Positions 1 through 8,410 of a DNA stretch of 29,057 nt are shown piece after piece. The first letter of the stretch is position 1, and each line of letters opens with the position of its first letter. The position numbers and the translations under genes are program-made. Source of the DNA: CBDDBX01 sp965225955 (GTDB lineage: Bacteria; Acidobacteriota; Aminicenantia; UBA2199); assembly GCA_965225955.1 (NCBI GenBank), contig CBDDBX010000024.1, positions 1-29,057 on the forward strand. Reading direction: 5' to 3'. The notes under the pieces were generated by a model. It worked only from the letters and a program-made list of their open reading frames with translations. It had not been told where the DNA came from and ran no database searches.

Positions 1-642
1 AATCTGGCTTCCAATAAGCATATTATGGCAAGGTTTCCGGCTATATGCAGTAATAAGCTGAATGTTAAGGGAGCTTTCTCTTCATTCTCCCTGTTGTATA
101 GTAATAAGAGCTGGGATGACCAGTTTACAGGTAATCTGATAACAGAGATGAAAAACAGAATAGTAGAATGTTATAAGAACAGAACTGAAGAGGCAATACT
201 GTCTGAGCAGAAGTATCTGGGGGTTCCTTCAGATATGTCGAAGCTTATAAGAGTGAAACCGGATAAGATGAAGGAGTGTAAATACCGCAGGTTTCCCGGA
301 GAAGAGGGTATCTGGTTCAGGAAACTTCTCAGAGAATTCAGAAATGACGGTGTAGAGGTTCTTCTTGTTATTCTGCCTGATTACTATGGAACCTGGGTTA
401 CAAACTGCGAAAAGAGGCTTATGGTGGAAGAGATGAGAAGAATTACCGGAGAGTATAGTAATGTATATCTTTATAACTATAATGTACCTGAACTTTTTCC
501 CATAAAGAACTGTAAGTTTTTCCGGGATGGAGGTTTTGGTAATCCAAACTCCCACCTTTCAGCCCGGGGTGCAGAATATCTGTTTGAAAATCTGCTTAAA
601 AAAGACCTGAAGAGGATCTATCATGAAGAGAAAAGCAGATAA
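1..642 (+). CDS. SGNH/AlgX-like O-acyltransferase partner protein, 5'-partial
   Basis: The reading frame is open to the window edge, so the true start lies upstream; the ATG at 25 is probably internal. The visible part has a central hydrophobic beta-strand (VEVLLVILPDYYGTW) and, near the C-terminus, FRDGGFGNPNSHLSARGAEYLFENL. The latter resembles the terminal D-x-x-H-L-x-x-x-G-A block of SGNH-fold proteins such as DltD and AlgJ/AlgX that work with MBOAT acyltransferases at the cell envelope. By family knowledge such proteins transfer acetyl or D-alanyl groups to surface polymers. The nucleophile block would be upstream and is not visible, so activity cannot be judged. Its stop overlaps the next small ORF. 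Family assignment is moderate and the substrate unknown. Confidence 0.6.
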   Translation, partial: NLASNKHIMARFPAICSNKLNVKGAFSSFSLLYSNKSWDDQFTGNLITEMKNRIVECYKNRTEEAILSEQKYLGVPSDMSKLIRVKPDKMKECKYRRFPGEEGIWFRKLLREFRNDGVEVLLVILPDYYGTWVTNCEKRLMVEEMRRITGEYSNVYLYNYNVPELFPIKNCKFFRDGGFGNPNSHLSARGAEYLFENLLKKDLKRIYHEEKSR

Positions 643-730
643 TGATCTTCATCTGTTACTCTTATTGTTAATGTCACTGATTTGGTTTATACTGCGATAT
701 TATGAGTTACAAAATAAGAGATTACAGTAG
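623..730 (+). CDS. 35-residue single-pass membrane peptide (candidate)
   Basis: This short ORF starts inside the 3' end of the SGNH-like gene and ends inside the following acetyltransferase gene, each in a different frame. The ATG follows GAAGAGG by about eight bases. The peptide has a charged head (MKRKADNDLH), a run of leucines and other hydrophobic residues forming one membrane helix, then a basic tail. In dlt-type and related MBOAT systems a tiny membrane protein (DltX) accompanies the acyltransferase and SGNH partner; this one is a possible positional analogue. No sequence similarity to DltX is claimed. It may instead be a chance ORF in the junction. Confidence 0.4.
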   Translation: MKRKADNDLHLLLLLLMSLIWFILRYYELQNKRLQ

Positions 731-1193
731 TTGTGATTTAAGTGGCGTTGTCGAAGTTTTTAACCACTATGTGAAAAGCAGCTTTGCTGCTTATCCCGAA
801 AAACCTGTGGAAGAAAGCTACTTTAAATCTTTTTTTGAAAATACAAAGGGACTCCCTGCGCTGGTTGCAGAGAGTTCAGCTGGAGAAATTATAGGCTTTG
901 GTGCCCTTTCGTGGCACCATAGAGCTGTAAGTTTCAGAAGATCTGCGAATCTTACATACTTTCTTAAAGAGGAGTGGTTGAGAAAAGGGATCGGGTCAGC
1001 TATTCTGAGCACTCTTTTCAAAGAAGGAAGAGAGGCGGGAATAGAGATTGTGCTGGCCAGCATATCTTCTCTTAATGAGATAAGTATTGGGTTTCATAAA
1101 AAACACGGCTTCAATGAATGTGGACTTTTCAGGGGAATTGGAAGGAAGTTCGGGCAGGATTTTGATGTCCTCTGGATGCAGAAGAGCCTTTAA
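702..1193 (+). CDS. GNAT family N-acetyltransferase, phosphinothricin/methionine-sulfoximine type
   Basis: A 163-residue protein of normal length for the PAT/YncA-like GNAT subgroup. It shows the N-terminal IRDYSSCDLSGVVEVFNHYV block, a mid-chain GFGALSWH strand, the acetyl-CoA pyrophosphate loop EEWLRKGIGSAIL (R/K-x-G-x-G/A), and the C-terminal SLNEISIGFHKKHGFNECG block typical of this subgroup. Known members acetylate the amino group of methionine derivatives or phosphinothricin-like molecules in the cytoplasm; the actual substrate here is not predictable. The start codon has no clear Shine-Dalgarno and lies within the preceding 35-codon ORF, so translation may be coupled to it. Confidence 0.85.
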   Translation: MSYKIRDYSSCDLSGVVEVFNHYVKSSFAAYPEKPVEESYFKSFFENTKGLPALVAESSAGEIIGFGALSWHHRAVSFRRSANLTYFLKEEWLRKGIGSAILSTLFKEGREAGIEIVLASISSLNEISIGFHKKHGFNECGLFRGIGRKFGQDFDVLWMQKSL

Positions 1194-1400
1194 AATTCTT
1201 TTACAGACAACATTGCCGGCTTACTGAAAGTTGAAGTCAGGTATACATTTGTGTTTCCTTGCTAACTTTTTGCGAAATGAATTTTTACAAATTCATATGG
1301 TTTGTTCAAAATATTGTGCATCAACATGTTTGCTTTTGCGGGATAATATTGTAAAATTGAACGAAAACGTTTGGAACAAAACGAAAAGTTAGGAGGAAAA

Positions 1401-3022
1401 ATGAAAAGATTTCTTGTTATCCTGACTTCTCTGCTTCTTGTGTTTTCTCTATGTGCTGAGAAAATCGGAAGAACTTATATCAAGGGAAGTGAGGAGAGTG
1501 TTGATTTAACATCAGGTTCAGGCGGACAGGGGGTAGCAGCCCAGAGGTCTCTGTTTATTCAGGCAACCAGAGACGGACGGCTGGCACTGGCTACAGAAGT
1601 CAGGCTGGGAGAGGCTGTTCACAGTCGTTATACTCAGATGTATAAAGGTATTGAGGTTTTGGCGGTTCGGTGATATTCCACAAAAGAGATGGTGCAGTAA
1701 GAGATATTACTGGTGAATATTATAAATCAATTCCTGAAATGGGAATTGTACCTCTTATGAGTTCAGATCAGGCTCTGGATATCTGTCACGACTCTCTCAG
1801 TAAGAGTAAAGCTTTTGCTGCAGAAGGCAGAGGTATTCAGCAGAAAGGAATGGAAGTAAAAGAGTCTTCACACGATCTGATCATCTACCCTGTAAATGGT
1901 AAGTTCAGGCTTGCATACAGAATGGTTGTAAACAGAGGACACGGATTCAGCAGAACTTTTATTGTTGACTCTTCCAACGGTAAAGTACTTACTCAGTTCT
2001 CAAATACTACAAGAGCCGAAACATCAGTAATTTCTGTAGGTACAGGACTTCACGGTAATAAGTGCAAACTGATGACTCTTCATGATGACGCAGCCGGAAA
2101 ATACTATCTCTACAGTACAAAAACAGATTACAGACCTGTACAGCAGATTACCTTTGATGTATCAACATGGGATGGTAAGTACTACTATGTAGGAAGTGCA
2201 ACTACTGACAGTTTTAATGATGCAGCTCTTTCAGATGTTCACTACTACATGGGGCTTGTATATGACTACTACTATGCAGTACATGGAAGAAGAGGTATTG
2301 ATGGTAATGATATGACTATCAGAGCAAATGTTCACTATCCCGACAAATATGGTGATAATGCTTTCTGGAGTGGTCAGACAAACCAGATGTACTTCCTTGA
2401 TCCAGGTTCATATGGCTGGAATACTTCAGCTGCTCTGGATGTTATTGCTCACGAATATTCACACGGTGTTACAAGTTTTACTTCAAGATTACTTTATCTG
2501 TCACAGTCTGGTGCTCTTAATGAATCTTTCTCAGATATCATGGGAACAGCTGTTGAGTATTACTACCACCCTGCAGGTGGAGGAGTTCTTAAATCTGACG
2601 GATATATTGGAGAAGATATGATTACTTCATTCCTTGATAAAGGAATCCGTAATCTGGCTAATCCAAATGATGGAAGATCAAAATTACCAGCTCACCTTTC
2701 ACAGTACATGGTTCTCCCTGAAACTGAAGCCGGTGACTGGGGTGGCGTGCATATTAATGCAACAATCTATGGTCATGCATACTTTATTCTTGGTAATGGC
2801 GGAGTTAATCCGGTATCAAATATCTCAGTAACCGGTATCGGAATGGATAAAGCTACAAAGATCTACTACAATGCTTTTGTTAACTATCTTACAAGACATT
2901 CACAGTTTATTGATGCAGCGAATGCTGTAGTTGCATCAACAGTTGAACTCTACGGAAAAGATGGTCAGGAGTATGCTTCAATGAAGAAATCACTTGAAGC
3001 AATTGGATATAAGTTCAACTAG
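1401..3022 (+). pseudogene. Thermolysin-like M4 metalloprotease, single-base frameshift
   Basis: The start at 1401 has a perfect AGGAGG at 1391-1396 and opens a signal peptide (MKRFLVILTSLLLVFSLCA). The first frame stops at 1671-1673 and the rest continues in another frame. Adding one T to the T4 run at 1657-1660 restores VFGGSVIFHK, the typical FTP propeptide strand, and gives a continuous 540-residue protein. The downstream part has FTP/PepSY-like propeptide sequence, the zinc motif HEYSH, the glutamate ligand block GALNESFSD, and GGVHIN, carrying the active-site histidine. All catalytic elements are intact, so this was or is a secreted zinc endopeptidase. It is followed after 12 bases by an outer-membrane protein gene. 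Whether the lesion is real or a sequencing error cannot be told from this sequence. Confidence 0.88.
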
Positions 3023-3034
3023 GAGCTGTATAAT

Positions 3035-3799
3035 ATGAAAAAGTTTTTTACAATTTTATTGAGTATTATGGTTGCTTTCACTTTCCTTAGCGGAGCTGAA
3101 GGTAGCGATGCAGAGAAGAAGAGTGGTAAGGGAATCTATATCTTTGGTGGTTACAACTTCGGTTTCGGCACAAACAATATAGATGTTAAATACACTTCAA
3201 ATATCTATAAGGAAAATGTCAATCAGGAGATTAACTACAAGCTGAAAACCGGTAACAGTTTTAATATCGGTGCTGGTTATAAACTGTCCCGTAAATTTGC
3301 TCTTGAGCTGGGGTTTGAAGTAGTTTCAAAGGATTATGATAACCACGTGAAAATTGGTGTTCCACATCCTCTTATGTTTGATAATCCAAGGGTTTATGAT
3401 GGAAAGATCAATAATCTGAGTGCATCTTCTTCAGTTATAACTCTGAATGGTGTTTACAGTATTTTCAGTAATAAAAAGTTTGAAGTAAATGTATTTGGTG
3501 GAGTTTCTGTTTTTCTGGCAAAAGCTGAACTTCTGAGCAATGTTGAATACACTGAGAGTAATTATCCGTACTCAACTGTAGATTTTAAATTCTACAAAAA
3601 AGAAGTTAAAAAGACTATTTTCGGTTTCAATGGCGGACTTAGGGTACACTATAAACTGAGTAAGAAGTTTGATGTTTTTGTTAAAGGTGCTTACTACTAC
3701 GGTAAGAAAGAGTTTGATCCTGGTAACAGCAGTCTTACTCCTGAACTCGATTTCAGTGGTATGAGAGTTGGTGCAGGTATCAGATATTTCATTAAATAG
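3035..3799 (+). CDS. Outer-membrane beta-barrel protein (OmpA/OprF-like barrel)
   Basis: A 254-residue protein with a signal peptide (MKKFFTILLSIMVAFTFLSGAEG) followed by alternating amphipathic strands rich in Tyr, Phe and Gly, such as IYIFGGYNFGFG, SFNIGAGYKLS and GMRVGAGIRYFIK at the end. This is the pattern of small eight- to ten-stranded barrels (outer membrane protein beta-barrel domain). It lacks a C-terminal OmpA peptidoglycan-binding domain. AGGAG lies just before the ATG, 12 bases after the M4 protease stop, so the two are probably one transcript. Function may be porin-like or structural; the sequence does not say which. Confidence 0.8.
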   Translation: MKKFFTILLSIMVAFTFLSGAEGSDAEKKSGKGIYIFGGYNFGFGTNNIDVKYTSNIYKENVNQEINYKLKTGNSFNIGAGYKLSRKFALELGFEVVSKDYDNHVKIGVPHPLMFDNPRVYDGKINNLSASSSVITLNGVYSIFSNKKFEVNVFGGVSVFLAKAELLSNVEYTESNYPYSTVDFKFYKKEVKKTIFGFNGGLRVHYKLSKKFDVFVKGAYYYGKKEFDPGNSSLTPELDFSGMRVGAGIRYFIK

Positions 3800-3813
3800 A
3801 GTTCATTATAATT

Positions 3814-3840
3814 GGGAGGTCCTTTTGGGGCCTCTTTTCT
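3814..3840 (+). terminator. Rho-independent terminator after protease/barrel pair
   Basis: GAGGTCC (3816-3822) pairs with GGGCCTC (3828-3834), with one G-T wobble and a five-base loop, followed by a T run (3835-3838). It lies 15 bases after the barrel gene stop. Confidence 0.8.
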
Positions 3841-3945
3841 CCATCTTCACGTTCTGAAATCCCTTCAGAGCAAGTCCCTCAGATTTCACTTTGCTTTATG
3901 CATGTTAAATTAAACCAGTTTCGGAATAGAAAAGTTACGAAGAGC

Positions 3946-3974
3946 TTGACTTTTTATTGACATGCATATATATT
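3946..3974 (+). promoter_or_regulatory. argR promoter (sigma-70 type)
   Basis: TTGACT (3946-3951) and TATATT (3969-3974) are separated by exactly 17 bases, about 30 bases before the argR start. The -10 box lies inside the first ARG-box-like operator. Confidence 0.75.
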
Positions 3975-3996
3975 CTTGTTTGTGAATAAATATGCG
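3963..3996 (+). promoter_or_regulatory. Two tandem ARG-box-like operators
   Basis: TGCATATATATTCT (3963-3976) and TGAATAAATATGCG (3983-3996) each match 13 of 14 positions of the degenerate ARG box core TG-n-AT-wwww-AT-n-CA. Their starts are 20 bases apart, close to the 21-base spacing of paired E. coli ARG boxes. They cover the -10 box and the likely transcription start, so ArgR would repress its own gene and any downstream argGH message. Confidence 0.7.
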
Positions 3997-4004
3997 GTGA
4001 TGAA

Positions 4005-4463
4005 ATGAAAGAAGACATAAGGAAAAAAAGACAGAGAATAATTCTTGAGATAGTTAAAGAATCAAGTATTGAAAGCCAGAATCAGTTGATGGAAGCCCTT
4101 GAAAAGAAGGGATGCAGTTGTACTCAGGCTACTCTTTCCAGAGATCTCAAAAGCCTCAGAATTGCAAAAGTTGCTGATGGAAGAGGCGGATACATCCTTA
4201 TGTTACCAGATGAAAATGTAACCGGTATTAATGAGAATATGGTTATTGGTTTCAAGTCACTGGAGTTCAGCGGGGAGTTTGCAGTTATTAAAACGATGCC
4301 TGCTTTTGCACCAGGCATTGCCTCAGCAATAGATCTGATGAATGCTGATGAAATAATATCCACAATCTCCGGTGACGATACTGTTCTTGTAATTCCCAGA
4401 GATGGTTTTGATCGACGAAGTGTCAGGGATGCTCTGGCAAGGATCATCCCTGATTTGAGGTAA
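4005..4463 (+). CDS. argR: Arginine repressor ArgR
   Basis: A 152-residue protein of usual ArgR length. The N-terminal winged helix-turn-helix contains CSCTQATLSRDLKSLRIAKV, close to the conserved DNA-binding block (xVTQATxSRDL). The C-terminal domain has AFAPGIASAIDLM and ISGDDTVLVIPRD, the arginine-binding and trimer contacts including the GDD turn. With arginine it should form a hexamer that binds ARG boxes. Two candidate boxes overlap its own promoter. It is followed by argG and argH on the same strand, consistent with feedback control of the last two steps of arginine synthesis. Unlike many organisms, no argCJBDF genes are adjacent. Confidence 0.95.
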   Translation: MKEDIRKKRQRIILEIVKESSIESQNQLMEALEKKGCSCTQATLSRDLKSLRIAKVADGRGGYILMLPDENVTGINENMVIGFKSLEFSGEFAVIKTMPAFAPGIASAIDLMNADEIISTISGDDTVLVIPRDGFDRRSVRDALARIIPDLR

Positions 4464-4477
4464 CTCTCAAACAGCAA

Positions 4478-4493
4478 GTCTGCTTCAGCAGAC
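4478..4493 (+). other. Intercistronic stem-loop between argR and argG
   Basis: GTCTGC (4478-4483) and GCAGAC (4488-4493) form a perfect six-base stem with a TTCA loop. No T run follows, so it is not a typical terminator; it may stabilise or process the message. A related TCTGCT/AGCAGA stem lies in the proC leader at about 27602-27622. Confidence 0.45.
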
Positions 4494-4533
4494 ATCTATA
4501 ATTTCAGTCAATTAAAACAACAGGAGAAGTACA

Positions 4534-5766
4534 TTGAAAAAAAATAGTAAAATTATACTTGCATATAGTGGTGGTCTTGATACGTCAGTGATCTGCATGT
4601 GGCTTAAAAACAGAGGCTATGAAGTTATCTGTTATGTAGCTGATGTGGGACAGAAAGAGAATTTTAAGGAAGTTGAGGCGAAAGCATACAGAACAGGAGC
4701 TTCTAAGGTCTATGTAGAAGATCTGAGAGAGGAGTTTGTAAAAGATTATATCTTTCCCGCAATGTGTGGTAATGCCCTTTATGAAGGGACTTATCTTCTG
4801 GGTACTGCAATTGCAAGACCCCTGATTGCTAAGAAGCAGGTGGAAACCGGAAAGAGAGAAGGCACAAGTATATTTGCCCATGGGGCTACTGGTAAAGGTA
4901 ATGACCAGGTAAGATTTGAATATGGTTATTACAGTCTCTGCCCTTCAGCAGTAGTTATATCTCCATGGAAAGACAGAGATTTCCTTAATGAGTTTAAAGG
5001 AAGAGAAGATATGCTCAATTATGCAGAAAAACACGGCATTCCTGTTAAAGCTTCAAAAGAACGGCCTTACAGTGAAGACGATAATCTATTGCACGTCAGC
5101 CATGAAGCAGGAATTCTTGAAGACCCTTCTATACAGTGCCCTTCTGAAGTCTACTCTATGTCCCTTTCACCTAAAGAGGCACCGGACAGAGAAACAGATA
5201 TCTCCTTAACTTTCAGAGACGGAGTGCCTGTATCTTTATTAAACATAAGTGATAATGTAGAGAAACAGGGAGCTCTTGAGATCTTTCTGTACCTCAATGA
5301 ACTGGGATATAAGAATGGTATTGGAAGAATAGATATTGTTGAGAACAGGTATGTCGGGATAAAGTCCAGAGGTATATATGAGACTCCGGGAGGCACAATT
5401 CTATGGAAAGCTCACCGGGATCTTGAAGGTATTGCCATGGATAAAGAGGTGATGCATATCAGGGATTCTCTAATACCTAAATTCTCTCAACTTATATACA
5501 ACGGTATGTGGTTTTCGCCGGAGATGGATTTTCTTATGAGCGCTTTCAGGAAGAGTCAGAAAGGGCTTAACGGAACTGTCACTATGTCCTTATACAAGGG
5601 TAATGTTGACGTAACAGGAAGAACATCACCGGTTTCTCTTTACAATATGGAGATGTCAAGTATGGAAGTTGAAGGTGGTTATAATGCTATCGATTGTCAG
5701 GGATTCATCAATATAAATGCTATAAGATTGAAAGCTCATAATTCAGTAATGGGGAGGGGAGAATGA
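4534..5766 (+). CDS. argG: Argininosuccinate synthase
   Basis: A 410-residue enzyme, a normal length for ArgG. It joins citrulline and aspartate with ATP to give argininosuccinate. The N-terminal pyrophosphatase-type loop is ILAYSGGLDTSV, followed by FAHGATGKGNDQVRFE and SPWKDRDF, both ArgG signatures, and later DNLLHVSHEAGILEDP. The likely start is TTG at 4534, six bases after AGGAGA; no ATG lies between that site and the conserved loop. A rare start codon could lower expression. It overlaps argH by four bases (ATGA), indicating translational coupling. Confidence 0.96.
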   Translation: MKKNSKIILAYSGGLDTSVICMWLKNRGYEVICYVADVGQKENFKEVEAKAYRTGASKVYVEDLREEFVKDYIFPAMCGNALYEGTYLLGTAIARPLIAKKQVETGKREGTSIFAHGATGKGNDQVRFEYGYYSLCPSAVVISPWKDRDFLNEFKGREDMLNYAEKHGIPVKASKERPYSEDDNLLHVSHEAGILEDPSIQCPSEVYSMSLSPKEAPDRETDISLTFRDGVPVSLLNISDNVEKQGALEIFLYLNELGYKNGIGRIDIVENRYVGIKSRGIYETPGGTILWKAHRDLEGIAMDKEVMHIRDSLIPKFSQLIYNGMWFSPEMDFLMSAFRKSQKGLNGTVTMSLYKGNVDVTGRTSPVSLYNMEMSSMEVEGGYNAIDCQGFININAIRLKAHNSVMGRGE

Positions 5767-6980
5767 GTTCTAAGTTGTGGAGTCTGGAAAATAAGTTTAA
5801 TCGTGATATTGATGGTTATCTGGCAGGAGAAGACCGTAAGTTTGATACCAGGCTTCTTAAATATGACTGTGAAGCCAGCTCAGTACATGCAGATATGCTT
5901 CAGCTACTTGATATTCTTACAGAAGAAGAGGCGGGGGCTATTAAAAAAGAGCTGAATAATATTAACAGTTTACATGAAAAGGGGAAATTTCAGATTTCCC
6001 CTGAAGATGAGGATTGCCATTCAGCCATTGAGAAACACCTTACAGATAAACTGGGAGATACCGGCAGGAAAATACATGCATTAAGGTCAAGAAATGATCA
6101 GGTTCTTACAGCCCTCAGATTATATATGAAAGATCAACTTGAAGCTCTTAAGGTACTTCTGAGAGACCTCATAGATGAGATTACAGGGTTCTCAGAAGCT
6201 TATGGTAAAACTGAAATTCCTGGATATACTCATACAAGGAAAGCAATGCCTTCATCTGTGGCTATCTGGTCAGAAGCCTGGAGAGATTCAATGATAGATA
6301 ATCTTTTTCTGGTTAACGCTGTCTTCCATATTATCAATCAGTCTCCTCTCGGAACCGGAGCCGGATATGGAGTACCTTATGAGAATCACCGGGAGTATAC
6401 TGCAGAAAAACTTGGTTTTGGAAAAGTGCAGGATAATCCGGTGTACACTCAGAACAGCAGACATAAATTTGAAGGAATGGCACTTACAGCTATGAGCAAT
6501 ATTATGCTGGATTTAAACAGACTGGCTTCAGATCTGATCTTTTTTACGGCTTCTGAAACTGCTTTTTTTATATTGCCGGAATTTTTCTGTACTGGTAGTT
6601 CCATTATGCCTCAGAAAACCAACCCGGATGTTCTTGAATTGATGAGGGGGAACTACCAGCAGGTTGTCGGAAGTGAAGATGTTGTCAGGAGTACCGGAGT
6701 TAATCTGATCTCCGGGTATCACAGAGATATGCAGATTACTAAAGGGCATCTTATGAAGAGTTTTGATATTACTTCAGCATCTCTTCGTATGGGAGTAGAA
6801 CTGTTTAGTAATCTTGGGGTTTCAGAGGAGGGAGCTGCAACCAGCATGACAAGAGAGCTATATGCAGCAGAAGATGCACTTAAACTTGTAAAAGAGGGGG
6901 TACCTTTCAGAGATGCGTATCATTTGATAAAAAAAGAGTATTTTGCAACTCAGTGCCGGAAACATGGAAAGTATAAGTGA
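5763..6980 (+). CDS. argH: Argininosuccinate lyase
   Basis: A 405-residue protein of the fumarase/aspartase superfamily that splits argininosuccinate into arginine and fumarate. Visible are HSAIEKHL, the RKIHALRSRNDQVLTALRLY block, PGYTHTRKAMPSS with the catalytic histidine region, and the superfamily signature GSSIMPQKTNPD, whose serine is the catalytic acid. It is somewhat shorter than the common 450-460 residues, with a compact C-terminal domain ending soon after PFRDAYHLIKK, but no core element is missing. Its start overlaps the argG stop, so the two steps are made together. Confidence 0.95.
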   Translation: MSSKLWSLENKFNRDIDGYLAGEDRKFDTRLLKYDCEASSVHADMLQLLDILTEEEAGAIKKELNNINSLHEKGKFQISPEDEDCHSAIEKHLTDKLGDTGRKIHALRSRNDQVLTALRLYMKDQLEALKVLLRDLIDEITGFSEAYGKTEIPGYTHTRKAMPSSVAIWSEAWRDSMIDNLFLVNAVFHIINQSPLGTGAGYGVPYENHREYTAEKLGFGKVQDNPVYTQNSRHKFEGMALTAMSNIMLDLNRLASDLIFFTASETAFFILPEFFCTGSSIMPQKTNPDVLELMRGNYQQVVGSEDVVRSTGVNLISGYHRDMQITKGHLMKSFDITSASLRMGVELFSNLGVSEEGAATSMTRELYAAEDALKLVKEGVPFRDAYHLIKKEYFATQCRKHGKYK

Positions 6981-7504
6981 TTATGTTTTTAGATTGAATC
7001 TTTACTGTGTATAGAGTTTGTGGCGAAAATTTGAGTTGAAAGAATGTGAAACTTAAGAAAATAGAATTTAATGGTTGACTTCTTACTTTGGATGAAAGTA
7101 AAATATAACTGGGTTGAATGTTTAAAATTATTTACACGTTTGATGAATGAGGTAGATTGAGTCTTGTAATATTTCAGTCATTTTGATTATACCGGGAAAT
7201 ATAGTGCTATGCAGCTCATTGATTTATCAGTAGTAAACAATTTTGTAGAGGTGAATATGAATCAATTGGTTTACATTGTTAATATTATTGAAGAGAGGTT
7301 TATGAAAATATCTAATTGTATAGTTTGACAGAAAGAGTCTGCCGGATGTTCTGTAAAATATCTGGGGCCTTTTATCGGACTTCATACTGATTGTTGAAGA
7401 TGTGTGATTTTTCTTATAAACAGATTATATTGTTAATGAATCTCTGAAGATTCGGGTTACATTGAAAATTTTTGTTACCCTCATTACCCCAGATGAATTA
7501 TGTG
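6981..7504. other. Gene-poor intergenic region after argH
   Basis: About 520 AT-rich bases with no convincing gene. TTGACT (7075-7080) and TAAAAT (7099-7104) with 18 bases between them could be a promoter reading rightward, giving a leader of several hundred bases before the truncated propeller gene. No terminator was found directly after argH. Only very short ORFs occur, such as a 23-codon frame at about 7257. Confidence 0.4.
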
Positions 7505-7561
7505 GCTTTTCTGCCTGAAGAATAAAGATTGCCTTTGTTTACCGCCTTCAGGCAGAAAAGC
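7505..7561 (+). repeat. Perfect 16-bp inverted repeat in leader of propeller gene
   Basis: GCTTTTCTGCCTGAAG (7505-7520) is the exact reverse complement of 7546-7561, with a 25-base loop. The sequence after it, TGCTTTTTAG, is T-rich, so it may act as a terminator or attenuator. Its arms share the core TTTCTGCCTG / GGCAGAAA with the hairpin at 22550-22600. Both sit about 70 bases before a signal-peptide gene of a propeller-type locus. Confidence 0.75.
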
Positions 7562-7629
7562 TGCTTTTTAGTCAGACTTTTCCTGCAAAACTGTTTCTTT
7601 ATACAGCTTTGATATTTCAAAGATGTCTC

Positions 7630-8142
7630 ATGAAACATATTATTGTTATACTTCTGCTTTCTCTGATGAGTATGGGGTGTTGCTATAATCAGAAGAGAGA
7701 GGCTTTGGGTGAGAGAACTATTATTAGTTGTAGTGAGCTCAGGAGAGCAGGGTTTACAGAGCTAACAGATAAGAGTCTGAAAATCTTCTGTAATGGTGAT
7801 TTCATATACATCTGTAGTAGAAATGATTGCTGTGTGGCAAAATTCAACTTTAATGGTGAGCTTTTAAGGAACTACAGGGAAAAGGGGAATACCAGAGGTA
7901 AGTTTCTGAAACCGGAAATAGTTTTTGGATATCGTGGAGGAGTCTGCTTTTTTGACAAAGAGAGGAAGAAGATTCTGTTTTTTGACTCTTTTCTTAACTT
8001 CCTCAAAGAAGAAGGTGATTCATACAGACGTCTTCTGCTGATTGGTAATTATGGCTGGAACTACAATTATGTAATAGATAATGCAAATAAAAATATGGTT
8101 ATAGAGTGGAGAGACAGGAGCAGAAACCGGAATTTCCGGTAG
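7630..8142 (+). CDS. Truncated 6-bladed beta-propeller protein, probable lipoprotein
   Basis: The ATG at 7630 opens a signal sequence ending in SLMSMGC|C, an imperfect lipobox. The body has propeller-like blade repeats, for example GDFIYICSRNDCCVAKFNFNGELLRNYREKGNTRGKF and GGVCFFDKERKKILFFDSF. The pattern 'visible strand, x-x-N/D-x-x-G-x-L/F, G-x-x-G-x-F' matches the two full-length propellers at 23410 and 24568. At 170 residues it is only about half the length of those (351 and 382), stopping in the middle of a blade, so it is probably a remnant. It is rich in cysteine (C17, C18 and several later). The region after its stop has no propeller continuation that I could find in any frame. Confidence 0.55.
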   Translation: MKHIIVILLLSLMSMGCCYNQKREALGERTIISCSELRRAGFTELTDKSLKIFCNGDFIYICSRNDCCVAKFNFNGELLRNYREKGNTRGKFLKPEIVFGYRGGVCFFDKERKKILFFDSFLNFLKEEGDSYRRLLLIGNYGWNYNYVIDNANKNMVIEWRDRSRNRNFR

Positions 8143-8238
8143 ACTTCTGTTTCTTCTGTGCCCGGGATTGAATGTGCCTCAACCCCAGGATTTATGCAGC
8201 CCTTCTGCAGGTTAAGATCTGCATGGGGCTGCTCCTGT

Positions 8239-8382
8239 TCAATATGGAAAAGAGAATTCTGTAAGAAGCTTAGCAAGATAACGTCCCATAAAATAGGGAA
8301 GATCGGCTGCCATTTTTATTATAAGAAGAAGAAACAGAGGAACAATTATTAAAACTATTCTGATATTTCTGGAGCTTTCCAC
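8239..8382 (-). CDS. 47-residue single-pass membrane ORF (candidate)
   Basis: A GTG-started minus-strand ORF downstream of the YIP1-family gene. It has one clear membrane helix (IVLIIVPLFLLLII) and an amphipathic basic tail containing MGRYLAKLLTEFSFPY. There is no good ribosome site and I recognise no family. It may be the decayed 3' end of another gene; the plus strand here shows nothing convincing. Confidence 0.25.
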   Translation of the reverse strand: MESSRNIRIVLIIVPLFLLLIIKMAADLPYFMGRYLAKLLTEFSFPY

Positions 8383-8410
8383 ATAGTATTAAAAAGGTAA
8401 CGCAGAGTCT

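Noticed and set aside
1655..1675. Programmed -1 frameshift in the M4 protease
   Set aside because: The run is only T4, the heptamer is not a canonical slippery site and I see no downstream stem; other genes in the window show the same type of homopolymer loss.
4124..4495. Long minus-strand ORFs opposite argR and other known genes
   Set aside because: They are antisense shadows of clearly conserved genes with no ribosome sites or domains.
7257..7328. 23-codon ORF with GAGGTG before its ATG
   Set aside because: Very short, no signal peptide or motif, in a long AT-rich leader; likely chance.
8158..8352. 64-codon plus-strand ORF after the truncated propeller
   Set aside because: No ribosome site, mixed composition without a domain, and it does not continue the propeller in any frame.
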